DNA from: Alphaproteobacteria bacterium
Lineage (GTDB): Bacteria; Pseudomonadota; Alphaproteobacteria; Reyranellales; Reyranellaceae
DNA: 64,000 nucleotides
Assembly (NCBI GenBank): GCA_016870115.1
Contig: VGCH01000007.1
Location: 94,872 to 158,871, forward strand
Reading direction: 5' to 3'
This document shows, piece by piece, positions 53,774 to 62,311 of the stretch. Below the pieces are notes generated by a model that worked only from the letters and a program-made list of their open reading frames with translations, had not been told where the DNA came from and ran no database searches. Numbering within the stretch: the stretch's first letter is position 1; each line of letters opens with the position of its first letter. Position numbers and translations under genes: made by a program.

Positions 53774-53842
53774 GGCCTTGTTCGTCGTCTCCCTGATTGG
53801 CATCGTGCCGATCGATCCGCCGTCTCCCCTGGAGTTTCCGTC

Positions 53843-54979
53843 ATGACCGCCACCTCAGGCCTGCAGCTACGTACACTCATCACCAAGTCGGGCCAGCTTG
53901 AGCTTTCGCTTGCCCGCGTCGAGTTGCCCGAACCGGCGGCCGATCAGGTGCTGGTCCGGGTCGAGGCAAGCCCAATCAACCCGTCCGATCTCGGGCTGCT
54001 TCTTGGACCAGCGGACCCCACATCGCTGAAGGCGAGTGGAAGCGGCGAGGGTGCGAAGGTAAGCGGCAGCGTTTCGCAAGCCGCTCTGCCGTTTCTCGCC
54101 GCGCGACTCGATCAGTCGTTGCCGGTCGGCAATGAGGCGGCCGGAACAGTGATCAAGGCGGGCGGCTCCGAAGCGGCGCAGGCACTCAAGGGCAAACTGG
54201 TGTCGATGATCGGCGGTGCGATGTATGCCGAGTACCGGCTGCTGAAGGCAACCGACTGCCAGCCGCTGCCCACCGGCACGACGGCGGCCGACGGCGCCTC
54301 TTGGTTCGTCAATCCGCTGACGGCGCTCGGCATGACCGAGACCATGAAGCGTGAAGGTCACAAGGCGCTGGTTCACACCGCCGCCGCCTCCAATCTCGGC
54401 CAGATGCTGGTCAAGATCTGCCTTGCCGACGGGATCGGGCTTGTGAACGTGGTACGCAGCGCCGCGCAGGCGAAGCTTCTGCGCGGCATTGGCGCGCGCC
54501 ACGTCGCGGATTCCTCGGCGCCGTCCTTCATGGACGACCTTGTGGCTGCTCTGGCCGAAACCGGTGCCACGATCGCTTTCGACGCGACCGGCGGAGGCAA
54601 GCTCGCGAGCCAGATTCTGACCGCGATGGAGATCGCCCAGAACAAGACGGCCAAGGAATACAGTCGCTACGGTTCGACCGTGCACAAACAGGTTTACATC
54701 TATGGCAGCCTCAACACCGGCCCGACCGAGCTGGTGCGCAACTACGGCATGGCGTGGGGCGTGGGCGGCTGGTTGCTGACGCCGTTCCTGCAGAAGATCG
54801 GCCGGCCAGATCAAGTGCGCCTGCGCGAGCGCGTCGCGGCCGAACTGCGCACCACCTTCAAGAGCCACTATACCCGGACCATCTCGCTCGCCGAGGCGCT
54901 CGATCCGGCGAACATCCAGGCCTACGCCAAGCGCGCGACCGGCGAGAAGTTCCTCATCGCCCCGCACAAGCCGGGCTGA
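53843..54979 (+). CDS. MDR family oxidoreductase (zinc-binding dehydrogenase superfamily)
   Basis: Medium-chain reductase of 378 aa. The N-terminal catalytic domain holds VEASPINPSDLGLLLG and VGNEAAGTVIKAG; the Rossmann domain starts near 170 with HTAAASNLGQMLVKICL, a variant of the glycine motif. Structural or catalytic zinc ligands are missing. The region 58-80 (SGSGEGAKVSGSVSQAA) is an insertion compared with shorter quinone oxidoreductases. It resembles enzymes acting on quinones or enoyl thioesters. It starts 69 bp after the MATE gene with a GGAG site. Confidence 0.8.
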   Translation: MTATSGLQLRTLITKSGQLELSLARVELPEPAADQVLVRVEASPINPSDLGLLLGPADPTSLKASGSGEGAKVSGSVSQAALPFLAARLDQSLPVGNEAAGTVIKAGGSEAAQALKGKLVSMIGGAMYAEYRLLKATDCQPLPTGTTAADGASWFVNPLTALGMTETMKREGHKALVHTAAASNLGQMLVKICLADGIGLVNVVRSAAQAKLLRGIGARHVADSSAPSFMDDLVAALAETGATIAFDATGGGKLASQILTAMEIAQNKTAKEYSRYGSTVHKQVYIYGSLNTGPTELVRNYGMAWGVGGWLLTPFLQKIGRPDQVRLRERVAAELRTTFKSHYTRTISLAEALDPANIQAYAKRATGEKFLIAPHKPG

Positions 54980-54994
54980 GCGGCAGGCGCAAAG

Positions 54995-55264
54995 ATGGCA
55001 AAGCCGATCGTCGATTCGCGGCGCGAGGCGGAACTCCGGGCTTTGATCGCGGCGGGCGACAAGCTCGGCGCCATCAAGCTCCATCGCGAACTGACGGGCG
55101 CGGGCCTGAAAGAGTCCAAAGAAACCGTCGAGGCGATGCTTGAGGGCAAGCCAGCGGGAGGCGCCGGGGCCGTTCAGGCAGCATCCGGCCGCGCCACGAT
55201 GATCCTTGTTGTGGTGCTGGTCGCCGCGCTCGTCGTCGCCGCGCTCGCGCTCGTCGCAGGCTGA
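54995..55264 (+). CDS. Ribosomal L7/L12 C-terminal-like, tail-anchored small protein
   Basis: An 89-aa protein. Residues 11-50 (AELRALIAAGDKLGAIKLHRELTGAG and KESKETVEAML) match the fold and pattern of the L7/L12 C-terminal domain, in which an AIK-type strand is followed by the two-helix KE-rich region. A Gly/Ala linker follows, and residues 68-88 form one hydrophobic helix ending close to the C-terminus, so it would be tail-anchored in the membrane with the L7/L12-like domain in the cytoplasm. It follows the MDR gene by 15 bp. The role is unknown. Confidence 0.72.
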   Translation: MAKPIVDSRREAELRALIAAGDKLGAIKLHRELTGAGLKESKETVEAMLEGKPAGGAGAVQAASGRATMILVVVLVAALVVAALALVAG

Positions 55265-55331
55265 CACCACCCGGAGTGCGCCACTCCCGGCCGTCCTCCA
55301 GAGGCGCGGCTAGAGGACCTCTCCCAACCGA

Positions 55332-56504
55332 TCAGACCGCCGCGGCGTCGTGGCTGTAGAGCCACGCCATCGCGGCGAGGCTGCGGTCGCCGGCGTTGGC
55401 CATGGCGTGGTCGCGCTTCTCCTGCTGCGGGCCATCGGGCAGGTGAAAGCGCACGCGGTTCGCCGCGCTCATCTCCTGCAATCGCGTGGCGCGCGGTTTG
55501 CGCAATGCCTCGTAGGCCGCGAGCGCGGCGGGGACGTCGCGGGGCGTCTTCGCCAGCAGCGCCGCGAGCGCCGCACCGTCCTCGATCGCCTGCGCCGCTC
55601 CCTGCGCCATCATTGGCAGCATGGGGTGACAGGCATCTCCCAGCAGCGCCACGCGGCCCGCGGTCCACCGATCCAGCGGCGCGCGATCGTGCAGTGCCCA
55701 GATGAACGTCTCGGGAAACGCGGCGATGAGCGCCCGCACCGTCGGATGCCAGCCGTCGAAGGCCGCGAGGACATCGGCGACCTCGCCGCGATCGGTCCAG
55801 GACTCTTTCGTCCAGCTTCCACGTTCGACAATGCAGACGACATTCATCAACCGGCGCGCGGAAACCCAGTAGTGAACGACGTGCGCGCCGGGTCCCATCC
55901 AGTTGTGCGACAGCGTTTCGATGCCGAGGGCTGCGATGCGGTCGGCCGGCACCAGGCCGCGCCAGGCCACGCAGCCGGTGAAGCGCGGCTTCTCGGGTCC
56001 CAGCAGCAGCTCGCGCACGCGACTATGGATGCCGTCGGCGCCGATCAGCAGGTCTGCGCGGAAACTGGCGCCGTTCTCGAAGGCAAGCGTCACCCCGTCG
56101 GCGTCCTGCCGCCAGCCCGTGAGCCGGTGTCCGACATGACCACGCCCCGCTGGCAGGGCCTCGAACAGCAGACGCGCGAGATCGCCGCGATGGAAATGAT
56201 AGTAGGGCGCGCCGAACGCCGCCTCGACGTCAGGGCCGAGCGGGCCGCGTTGCAGCGTGCGCGCATCGTCCCATCGGCGTTGCAGCACGCCCTGCGGCCG
56301 CACACCGGCGGCCTCCAGTGCCGATCCCAGTCCCAGCCGCAGGAGCGGCCGTGAGGCATTCGGGCTGATCTGGAGACCCGCGCCAATCTCGCCGAAGCGC
56401 GACGCCTGTTCGAACACCTGGACGTCGAAGCCGGCGCGCAGCAGGTGCAGTGCCGCCGCGAGGCCGCCGATGCCGCCGCCCGCGATCGCGATCCGCAGCG
56501 TCAA
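55332..56504 (-). CDS. FAD-dependent aromatic monooxygenase (3-hydroxybenzoate 6-hydroxylase/salicylate hydroxylase-like)
   Basis: Class A flavin monooxygenase of 390 aa. The FAD motif GGGIGG lies near 9-14, EIGAGLQISPNA follows, the DG motif is LLIGADGIHSRVR, and the GD motif LLGDACHPMLPMMAQGAAQAIEDG. This pattern is that of salicylate and 3-hydroxybenzoate 6-hydroxylases. A TTG start at 56504 overlaps the TGA of the upstream LLM gene, so it is the last gene of a minus-strand catabolic run including two Bug binding proteins. It is expected to hydroxylate an aromatic acid with NAD(P)H and oxygen. Confidence 0.85.
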   Translation of the reverse strand: MTLRIAIAGGGIGGLAAALHLLRAGFDVQVFEQASRFGEIGAGLQISPNASRPLLRLGLGSALEAAGVRPQGVLQRRWDDARTLQRGPLGPDVEAAFGAPYYHFHRGDLARLLFEALPAGRGHVGHRLTGWRQDADGVTLAFENGASFRADLLIGADGIHSRVRELLLGPEKPRFTGCVAWRGLVPADRIAALGIETLSHNWMGPGAHVVHYWVSARRLMNVVCIVERGSWTKESWTDRGEVADVLAAFDGWHPTVRALIAAFPETFIWALHDRAPLDRWTAGRVALLGDACHPMLPMMAQGAAQAIEDGAALAALLAKTPRDVPAALAAYEALRKPRATRLQEMSAANRVRFHLPDGPQQEKRDHAMANAGDRSLAAMAWLYSHDAAAV

Positions 56505-57745
56505 TCGCCGGTCGCCGCCGCGCGTTGCGCGGCTTCCTTCTCCGCCATCTTGGCTTTCAGCTGTTCGGGCGAGAGGCGCACGATGTGTTCGTTCTGGTGG
56601 CTGTAGATGTCGTACTTGGCGACGTCGAGATCCTCGAGCGCGATCTCGCGCGCGAGTACCTTCGCCTTCCACGCTTGGTGCTCCGGTTCGGCGGCATGGA
56701 ACTCGGGCATCACCTCGCGGGCGAAGAGCTCGAGGCTTTCGCAGATATCGCGGTGGCTGGTGTTGCCGGCCTGGTTGAGCAGGATCACCTGATCGACGCG
56801 ACTGGCCTGGAACTGGCGCAGCTTGGCGCGGATGGTGTCCGGCGAGCCGATCAGGCCGGACTCGAGCGCCTTCTTCTCCTCGGGACCTCCGCGCCAATCC
56901 TGGTAGGCCGACCAGAGATCGGAGGTGCCCGGTGCATCGACGCCTTTGCGACCGTAGTAGGAGAGGGCGAAGATGAAGAAGGTCCAGCCGGCCGCCTTGG
57001 CCTCGGCTTCAGCGTCGGTCGGCGCGCACATGAAGCCCGACACCATCGCGACGTTGGGGTTGGCGGGGTAGTCGGCGAGCCGGTTGGGGTTGTTCAGCAG
57101 GTTGTTGTAATAGCGATTCACCCAGGCGCGGGCCGCCTCGGGTGTGACGAAGGTGAAGCCGAGCGCGCCCATGCCCCATTCGCCCGCCTTGGCAATGGTC
57201 TGGATGTTCGAGCAGGCGACCCAGAGCGGCGGATGCGGCTTCTGGTAGGGCTTGGGGATCACGTTGCGCGCCGGGAAGTCGTAGTACTGCCCGTGAAACT
57301 CCCAGCTCTCGCGGGTGAACATCGGCACGATCGCCTTCACCGCTTCTTCCCAGCGTTCGCGCTTGTCGCGCACCCGGATCCCGAAGGGATGCAGCTCCGC
57401 CGGGCCCGCGGCCTCGCCCATGCCAAGCTCGACACGACCGCCCGACAGAAGATCGAGCGTCGCGACCTTCTCAGCGACGCGGTGCGGCTGGTTGGTGGTG
57501 AGCTGGATGACGCCATGGCCCAGCCGGATGCGCTTCGTCCGTTGGCTGGCCGCGCCGAGGAACACTTCGGGCGCCGAGGAGTGCGAGTACTCCTCGAGGA
57601 AATGGTGCTCGACCTCCCAGGCATAGTCGTAGCCCAACTGGTCCGCGAGCTCGATTTGCGTCAGCGAATCCTGGAGGAGGCGATACTCGCTGTCGCGCGT
57701 CCAGGGGCGCGGCAGCTGGTGTTCGTAGAAGATGCCAAACTTCAT
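56501..57745 (-). CDS. LLM class flavin-dependent oxidoreductase
   Basis: Luciferase-like monooxygenase of 414 aa. It starts MKFGIFYEHQLPRPW, has the TIM-barrel segments YAWEVEHHFLEEYSHSSAPEVFLG and RIRLGHGVIQLTTNQPHRVAEKVATLDLLSGGRVELGMG (each piece shorter in the family alignments but in order), and a Gly-rich GSPDTIRAKL near the C-terminus for FMNH2. It needs a flavin reductase partner, not seen here. It overlaps the FAD monooxygenase by 4 bp and comes 11 bp after the hydrolase gene, indicating one operon. Confidence 0.87.
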   Translation of the reverse strand: MKFGIFYEHQLPRPWTRDSEYRLLQDSLTQIELADQLGYDYAWEVEHHFLEEYSHSSAPEVFLGAASQRTKRIRLGHGVIQLTTNQPHRVAEKVATLDLLSGGRVELGMGEAAGPAELHPFGIRVRDKRERWEEAVKAIVPMFTRESWEFHGQYYDFPARNVIPKPYQKPHPPLWVACSNIQTIAKAGEWGMGALGFTFVTPEAARAWVNRYYNNLLNNPNRLADYPANPNVAMVSGFMCAPTDAEAEAKAAGWTFFIFALSYYGRKGVDAPGTSDLWSAYQDWRGGPEEKKALESGLIGSPDTIRAKLRQFQASRVDQVILLNQAGNTSHRDICESLELFAREVMPEFHAAEPEHQAWKAKVLAREIALEDLDVAKYDIYSHQNEHIVRLSPEQLKAKMAEKEAAQRAAATGD

Positions 57746-57756
57746 GGCGGCGCTCC

Positions 57757-58644
57757 CTAGAACCGCGCGCAGAACCGCGCGATGCGATCGACATGGGCCG
57801 GCACCAGCGCCGCCGGAAGATCGTGGCCCATACCGGGATAGATCTCGAGCTCGGCACCCGCCACCAGCTTCGCCGTGTCGCGACCGCCTTCGACATGGAC
57901 AAGCGGATCGTCGGCGCCGTGGATCACCAGCGTCGGCTTGGTCACCGTCTTCAGAAGATCGACGCGGTGGCCCGACGCCAGGATCGCGAGATATTGGCGG
58001 CCGACACCCGACGGGAAGTAGCGGCGTTCAATGTTGCGCAGCACCAGTCGGCGCAGGTCGGCGTCGCTCTCCTGGTAGGCCGGGCTGCCGATCGTGCGAC
58101 GGAGCTTCATCGAGAACTGGACCAGTGCCTCACGATCCGAGGCCGCCGGCGGCCGCTGCACCAGCGCCTGCATCGCCTCGGGCTTGCCGGGCGGCAGGCC
58201 CGGTCGGCCGGTGGTGGACATGATCGAGACCAGCGAGCGGGTCCGCTCGCTGTGTTTGCCTGCCACGATTTGCGCGATCATGCCGCCCATCGACGCGCCG
58301 ACGACGTGCGCCTTGTCGACGCCCAGCGCATCGAGCAAACCGACGGCGTCCTTGGCCATGTCGGACAGCGTGTAGGGTGCCTCGACCTTCTGGCCCGACA
58401 TCACCTTCATGACGGCCGTCGGCAGGTCGGCGGTGCCCCAGCTCTCGAAATCCGACGAAAGCCCGACATCGCGGTTGTCGAACCGCACGACGCGAAACCC
58501 GCGCGCAGCCAGCCCGGCGAAGAGATCGTCCGGCCACAGGGTGAGCTGGGCGCCAAGCCCCATCACCAGAAGGATCGTCGGATTCTTCGGATCGCCGATC
58601 GACTCGTACTCGAGCTCGATGCCGTTGGCTTTGACTTTGGGCAC
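57757..58644 (-). CDS. Alpha/beta hydrolase
   Basis: A 295-aa enzyme. The nucleophile elbow is VVGASMGG with Ser118; GLGAQLTLW supplies the oxyanion loop, RFDNRDVGLS is the family signature, and the acid and base are expected in IHGADDPLVH and GMGHDLP. This matches hydrolases of carboxylester or C-C bonds in aromatic catabolism. The GTG at 58644 has AAAGGA upstream; a longer in-frame start at 58719 lacks homology. It sits between Bug and LLM genes, consistent with a common pathway. Confidence 0.83.
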   Translation of the reverse strand: MPKVKANGIELEYESIGDPKNPTILLVMGLGAQLTLWPDDLFAGLAARGFRVVRFDNRDVGLSSDFESWGTADLPTAVMKVMSGQKVEAPYTLSDMAKDAVGLLDALGVDKAHVVGASMGGMIAQIVAGKHSERTRSLVSIMSTTGRPGLPPGKPEAMQALVQRPPAASDREALVQFSMKLRRTIGSPAYQESDADLRRLVLRNIERRYFPSGVGRQYLAILASGHRVDLLKTVTKPTLVIHGADDPLVHVEGGRDTAKLVAGAELEIYPGMGHDLPAALVPAHVDRIARFCARF

Positions 58645-58785
58645 GACAGGGTCCTTTCCGGGAACGCTCGCAGCAGGAAAACAGCGCCGTACCCTGCACG
58701 GCCGCGGGGTTGGTCGCAATTTCTTCCGGAGCGGGACGCGGCGCGAGGCGCGGACGGTTCCGCCCCGCGGCCGCTCTACAGCTGC

Positions 58786-59757
58786 CTACTCGATCTTCAC
58801 GCCGCTCGCGCGGATCACCGGGCCCCATTTGGCAAGCTCGTCGGCGATGAACTTGGCGGTGCCTGCCGGGCTGGTGTCGACGATCGGGACGGCGGCGATT
58901 TTCTCCAGACCCTCGATGAAGCTCTTGTCGCCCATGATCGTGCGCGTCGCGCGGTGGATCGTGTCGACGATCGGCGCTGGCGTGCCGGCAGGGCCGAGCA
59001 CCAGGTTGAAGGTATAGGCCTCGTAGCCCGGTGCGCCGGCCTCGATCATCGTCGGGATGTCGAGGGCGGCCGGGGTGCGGTTCGCGTGGGCGAAGCCCAG
59101 GATGCGCGCCTTGCCGGTGCGGTGGAGCTGAAGCGACGTGCTCATGGTTTCGAACATCCACGCGATGCTGCCGCCCATCAGGTCCTGCAGCGCCGGATTG
59201 GAGCCGCGATAGGGCACATGCTCGACATTCATGCCGCCGACTGTCGCCTTGAGGTATTCACCGGCCAGATGGGTGATGCCGCCGGTGCCTGATGAGCCGT
59301 AGGAGTACTTGTTCGGCTCCTTGAGCATCAGCTCGACCAGCCCTTTCAGCGTATCGGGCATTGCCATCGAGGCGACCAGCACCAGCGGATTGATGCAGAT
59401 CGACGAGATCGGCGTGAAATCCTTCACCGGATCGTAGGGCGGCTTGGTGAAGGCGGTGGGATTGATCGCGTGCGTGGAGGAGGTCGCGAACAGGAAGGTG
59501 TAGCCGTCGGGGCGTGCGGCCTTGACGTCGTTGGCGCCGATCGAACCCGCGGCGCCAGCCTTGTTGTCGACCACAACGGTTTGGCCCAGCACCGACGTCA
59601 GCCGCTCCGCCGTCATTCGTCCGATGATGTCGGTCGGTCCGCCCGGCGGGAAGGGAATCACCAGCCGGATGTTGCGGTCGGGATACCTCGCCTGTCCGAT
59701 CGCGGGCGCGGGCAAGGTCGCGGCGGCGAGGCCACCGAGCAGGATACGACGCTTCAT
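58786..59757 (-). CDS. Bug-family substrate-binding protein (tripartite tricarboxylate transporter type)
   Basis: Extracytoplasmic receptor of 323 aa. The signal peptide (1-22, AIGQA) is followed by the Bug hallmark YPDRNIRLVIPFPPGGPTDIIGR, then VVVDNKAGAAGSIG and YSYGSSGTGGITHLAGE. It binds a carboxylate in the periplasm. Membrane components TctA and TctB are not nearby. A GGGAG site precedes the ATG. It is about 19 bp after a second, homologous Bug gene, so the two receptors are probably co-expressed and may bind different ligands. Confidence 0.88.
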   Translation of the reverse strand: MKRRILLGGLAAATLPAPAIGQARYPDRNIRLVIPFPPGGPTDIIGRMTAERLTSVLGQTVVVDNKAGAAGSIGANDVKAARPDGYTFLFATSSTHAINPTAFTKPPYDPVKDFTPISSICINPLVLVASMAMPDTLKGLVELMLKEPNKYSYGSSGTGGITHLAGEYLKATVGGMNVEHVPYRGSNPALQDLMGGSIAWMFETMSTSLQLHRTGKARILGFAHANRTPAALDIPTMIEAGAPGYEAYTFNLVLGPAGTPAPIVDTIHRATRTIMGDKSFIEGLEKIAAVPIVDTSPAGTAKFIADELAKWGPVIRASGVKIE

Positions 59758-59776
59758 CGTGGACGCTCCCGGTCAA

Positions 59777-60754
59777 CTACTGGACGACGACGCCCGCGGC
59801 CTTCACCACTGGGCCCCATTTGTCGATCTCGGCTTGGACGGTGCGCGTGGCGTGGGCGGGGCCGGACTCCGGCGTGGGTGTGACGCCCGCCTGTTCGAGC
59901 TTGTCGATCAGGGTCGCATCCTTCATCGCCGTCTGAAACGCGTTGCCCAGCTGGTCGACGATCGGCTTTGGCACGCCGGCAGGCGCCGAGATCACGTTGA
60001 AGGTATAGACATTGTAGTTTGGTACGCCCGCTTCGGCGGCGGTTGGAATATCGGGCGCGGCCTTGCTGCGCCGGTCGAGGCCCACGCACAACACCCGCAG
60101 CTTGCCCGCCTTGTGGTGCGGCAGCGTCGAACTCAACGTGTCGATACCCCACGCGATGTTGCCGGCGAGCAGGTCCTGCACCATCGGCGCGGCCCCGCGA
60201 TAGTGCACCACCTCGACCTTGAGATCGCCCGCGCGCTGCTTGAACAGTTCGCCGCCCAGGTGCGCCATGCCGCCTGGCCCAGAGGTGCCGTAGCTGTACT
60301 TCCCCGGGCTCGCCTTCTGGAGCGCGACGAAGTCCTTGAGATTGGCCGGCATCGCGAGACTGGCTGCGATCGCGGCGGCGTTGTAGCCGACGATCGCGAT
60401 GTGCTCGAAGTCCTTCACCGGATCGAACAGCGGCTTGGCCGCCGTCAGCGGGCCCACTGTGTGGCTGGACGAGGTACCGACGAGCAGGGTGTAGCCGTCG
60501 GGCTTGCTGTTCTTGGCCACATCGTTGGAACCGACCATACCGGCGGCGCCGGCCTTGTTGTCGACCACGATCTGCGTGCCCAGCACCTGCGCCATCTTCT
60601 CGCCGACGAGGCGGCCGACGATGTCGGTCGGTCCGCCGGGCGGGTAGGGCACCACGAGCCGGATCGGCCGGCTGGGAAACTTCTCCTGCGCCACGACGAT
60701 CGACGGAAAGGCGAGCACGCCGAGCGAGCCCGCCACGATGGTACGGCGTTTCAT
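59777..60754 (-). CDS. Bug-family substrate-binding protein (tripartite tricarboxylate transporter type)
   Basis: Second Bug receptor, 325 aa. The signal peptide ends near 22 (VVAQE), followed by FPSRPIRLVVPYPPGGPTDIVGR, VVDNKAGAAGMVGSNDVAKN and YSYGTSGPGGMAHLGGE. GGGAGGAA lies directly ahead of the ATG. As first gene of the minus-strand catabolic run it faces gltX divergently across 91 bp that should include the promoter. It and the next Bug gene look like tandem duplicates that have diverged considerably. Confidence 0.88.
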   Translation of the reverse strand: MKRRTIVAGSLGVLAFPSIVVAQEKFPSRPIRLVVPYPPGGPTDIVGRLVGEKMAQVLGTQIVVDNKAGAAGMVGSNDVAKNSKPDGYTLLVGTSSSHTVGPLTAAKPLFDPVKDFEHIAIVGYNAAAIAASLAMPANLKDFVALQKASPGKYSYGTSGPGGMAHLGGELFKQRAGDLKVEVVHYRGAAPMVQDLLAGNIAWGIDTLSSTLPHHKAGKLRVLCVGLDRRSKAAPDIPTAAEAGVPNYNVYTFNVISAPAGVPKPIVDQLGNAFQTAMKDATLIDKLEQAGVTPTPESGPAHATRTVQAEIDKWGPVVKAAGVVVQ

Positions 60755-60845
60755 GCGTTCCTCCCGAATCCGGTTCGTGCCGGCTTGTCCGAGACTAACC
60801 GCGGCGCGCTTGACCGGGCAAGGAGCCCTCGCCACAAGGGCCGCA

Positions 60846-62186
60846 ATGGGCGCCCCGGTCGTTCGCTTCGCTCCCAGCCCGACGGGGCTCTTGCATGTCG
60901 GCAACGCGCGCACGGCGCTGTTCAATCGCCTGTTCGCCACGCGGCTGGGCGGCCGCTTCATCCTGCGGCTCGACGATACCGACCGGGCGCGCAGCAAGCC
61001 CGAGTTCGAGGCTGCGATCGAGCGCGATCTCGACTGGCTCGGCTGTGGCTGGGACGCCAAGGAACGCCAGTCCGACCGCCTCGACCGCTACGAGACGGCC
61101 AAGACGCGGCTGATCTCCGAGGGCAGGCTCTATCCCTGCTACGAGACGCCGGAGGAACTCGAGTTCCGACGCAAGCGGCTGATGGCCCAGGGAAAGCCGC
61201 CGGTCTACGGCCGCGCCGCGCTGCGCCTCACCGACGCCGACCGCGCACGTCTGGAGAGCGAAGGCCGCCGGCCGCACTGGCGGTTCAAGCTTGGTGAAGG
61301 CGCGATCGAGTGGGTCGATCTGGTGCGAGGTCCCGTGCGCATCGATGAGGCGAGCCAGAGCGATCCGGTGATGGTGCGCGCCGACGGCACGTTCCTCTAC
61401 GGCTTCACCTCGGTGGTGGACGATATCGAGTTTTCGATCAGCCACATCGTGCGTGGCGAGGACCACGTCACCAACAGCGCGGCCCAGATCGAACTGTTCG
61501 GGGCGCTGGGCGTATCGCCTCCGGCCTTCGCCCACCTGCCATTGCTGGTCGATGCCGGAGGCGGCGGTCTCTCCAAGCGCACCGGCGCGCTGTCGCTTGC
61601 CGAACTGCGCGAGCGCGGTATCGAACCGCTGGCGCTTGCGGCGCTGCTGGTTAGGTTAGGGACCGCCGATCCGGTGGAGCCAGTGACGTCGCTCGACACG
61701 CTGGCGGCGACGCTCGATTTCGCACGGGTCGGCCGAGCCGCGGCGCGCTTTTCGGTGGACGATCTGGCGGTGCTCTCGGCGCGGACGCTCCATCTCGTGG
61801 AGTATTCCAGCGTGGCGTCACGGCTGGGTGCGCTCGACGCCGATCTCGGTTCGGCGTTCTGGCTCGCGGTGCGTGGCAATCTCGCGACGCTCACGGAGGC
61901 GCGCGCGTGGGCGGACGTGGTCCGCGGGCCGCTGTCACCCACCATTGAGGACGCAGAGTTCCTGGACCAGGCGCGGGCGTTGTTGCCGGCGGAGCCCTGG
62001 GACGAAACCACCTGGAAAGGCTGGACGCAGGCGGTCGGCTTCGCCTCGGGGCGTAAGGGCCGCGCCTTGTTCCATCCGCTTCGACTCGCACTCACCGCAC
62101 GCGACACGGGGCCCGAGATGGCGAAGCTGCTCCCCTTGATCGGTCGCGCGCGCGTCGCTGCCCGTCTGGGTGGGGAAACTGTCTAG
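60846..62186 (+). CDS. gltX: Glutamyl-tRNA synthetase
   Basis: Class I aminoacyl-tRNA synthetase of 446 aa that charges tRNA(Glu). The HIGH equivalent is HVGN at 17-20 in SPTGLLHVGNARTALFN, and the KMSKS equivalent is LSKR in GGGLSKRTGALSL. The length fits the non-extended bacterial GluRS. In many alphaproteobacteria a second gltX copy exists, so this may be one of two. The ATG at 60846 is chosen because homology begins there; upstream the frame is open. Confidence 0.92.
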   Translation: MGAPVVRFAPSPTGLLHVGNARTALFNRLFATRLGGRFILRLDDTDRARSKPEFEAAIERDLDWLGCGWDAKERQSDRLDRYETAKTRLISEGRLYPCYETPEELEFRRKRLMAQGKPPVYGRAALRLTDADRARLESEGRRPHWRFKLGEGAIEWVDLVRGPVRIDEASQSDPVMVRADGTFLYGFTSVVDDIEFSISHIVRGEDHVTNSAAQIELFGALGVSPPAFAHLPLLVDAGGGGLSKRTGALSLAELRERGIEPLALAALLVRLGTADPVEPVTSLDTLAATLDFARVGRAAARFSVDDLAVLSARTLHLVEYSSVASRLGALDADLGSAFWLAVRGNLATLTEARAWADVVRGPLSPTIEDAEFLDQARALLPAEPWDETTWKGWTQAVGFASGRKGRALFHPLRLALTARDTGPEMAKLLPLIGRARVAARLGGETV

Positions 62187-62311
62187 CGGCGGCGCGCCGC
62201 GTCGGATATAGTGCCCTGATGTCGATGACTTCGCTCCCGGGGCCGCGCACAGCGCGATGTAACTGACGGCCGCTCGTCGCCCGTCCGCAACTCGTTCTCG
62301 GAGCCGGGACC

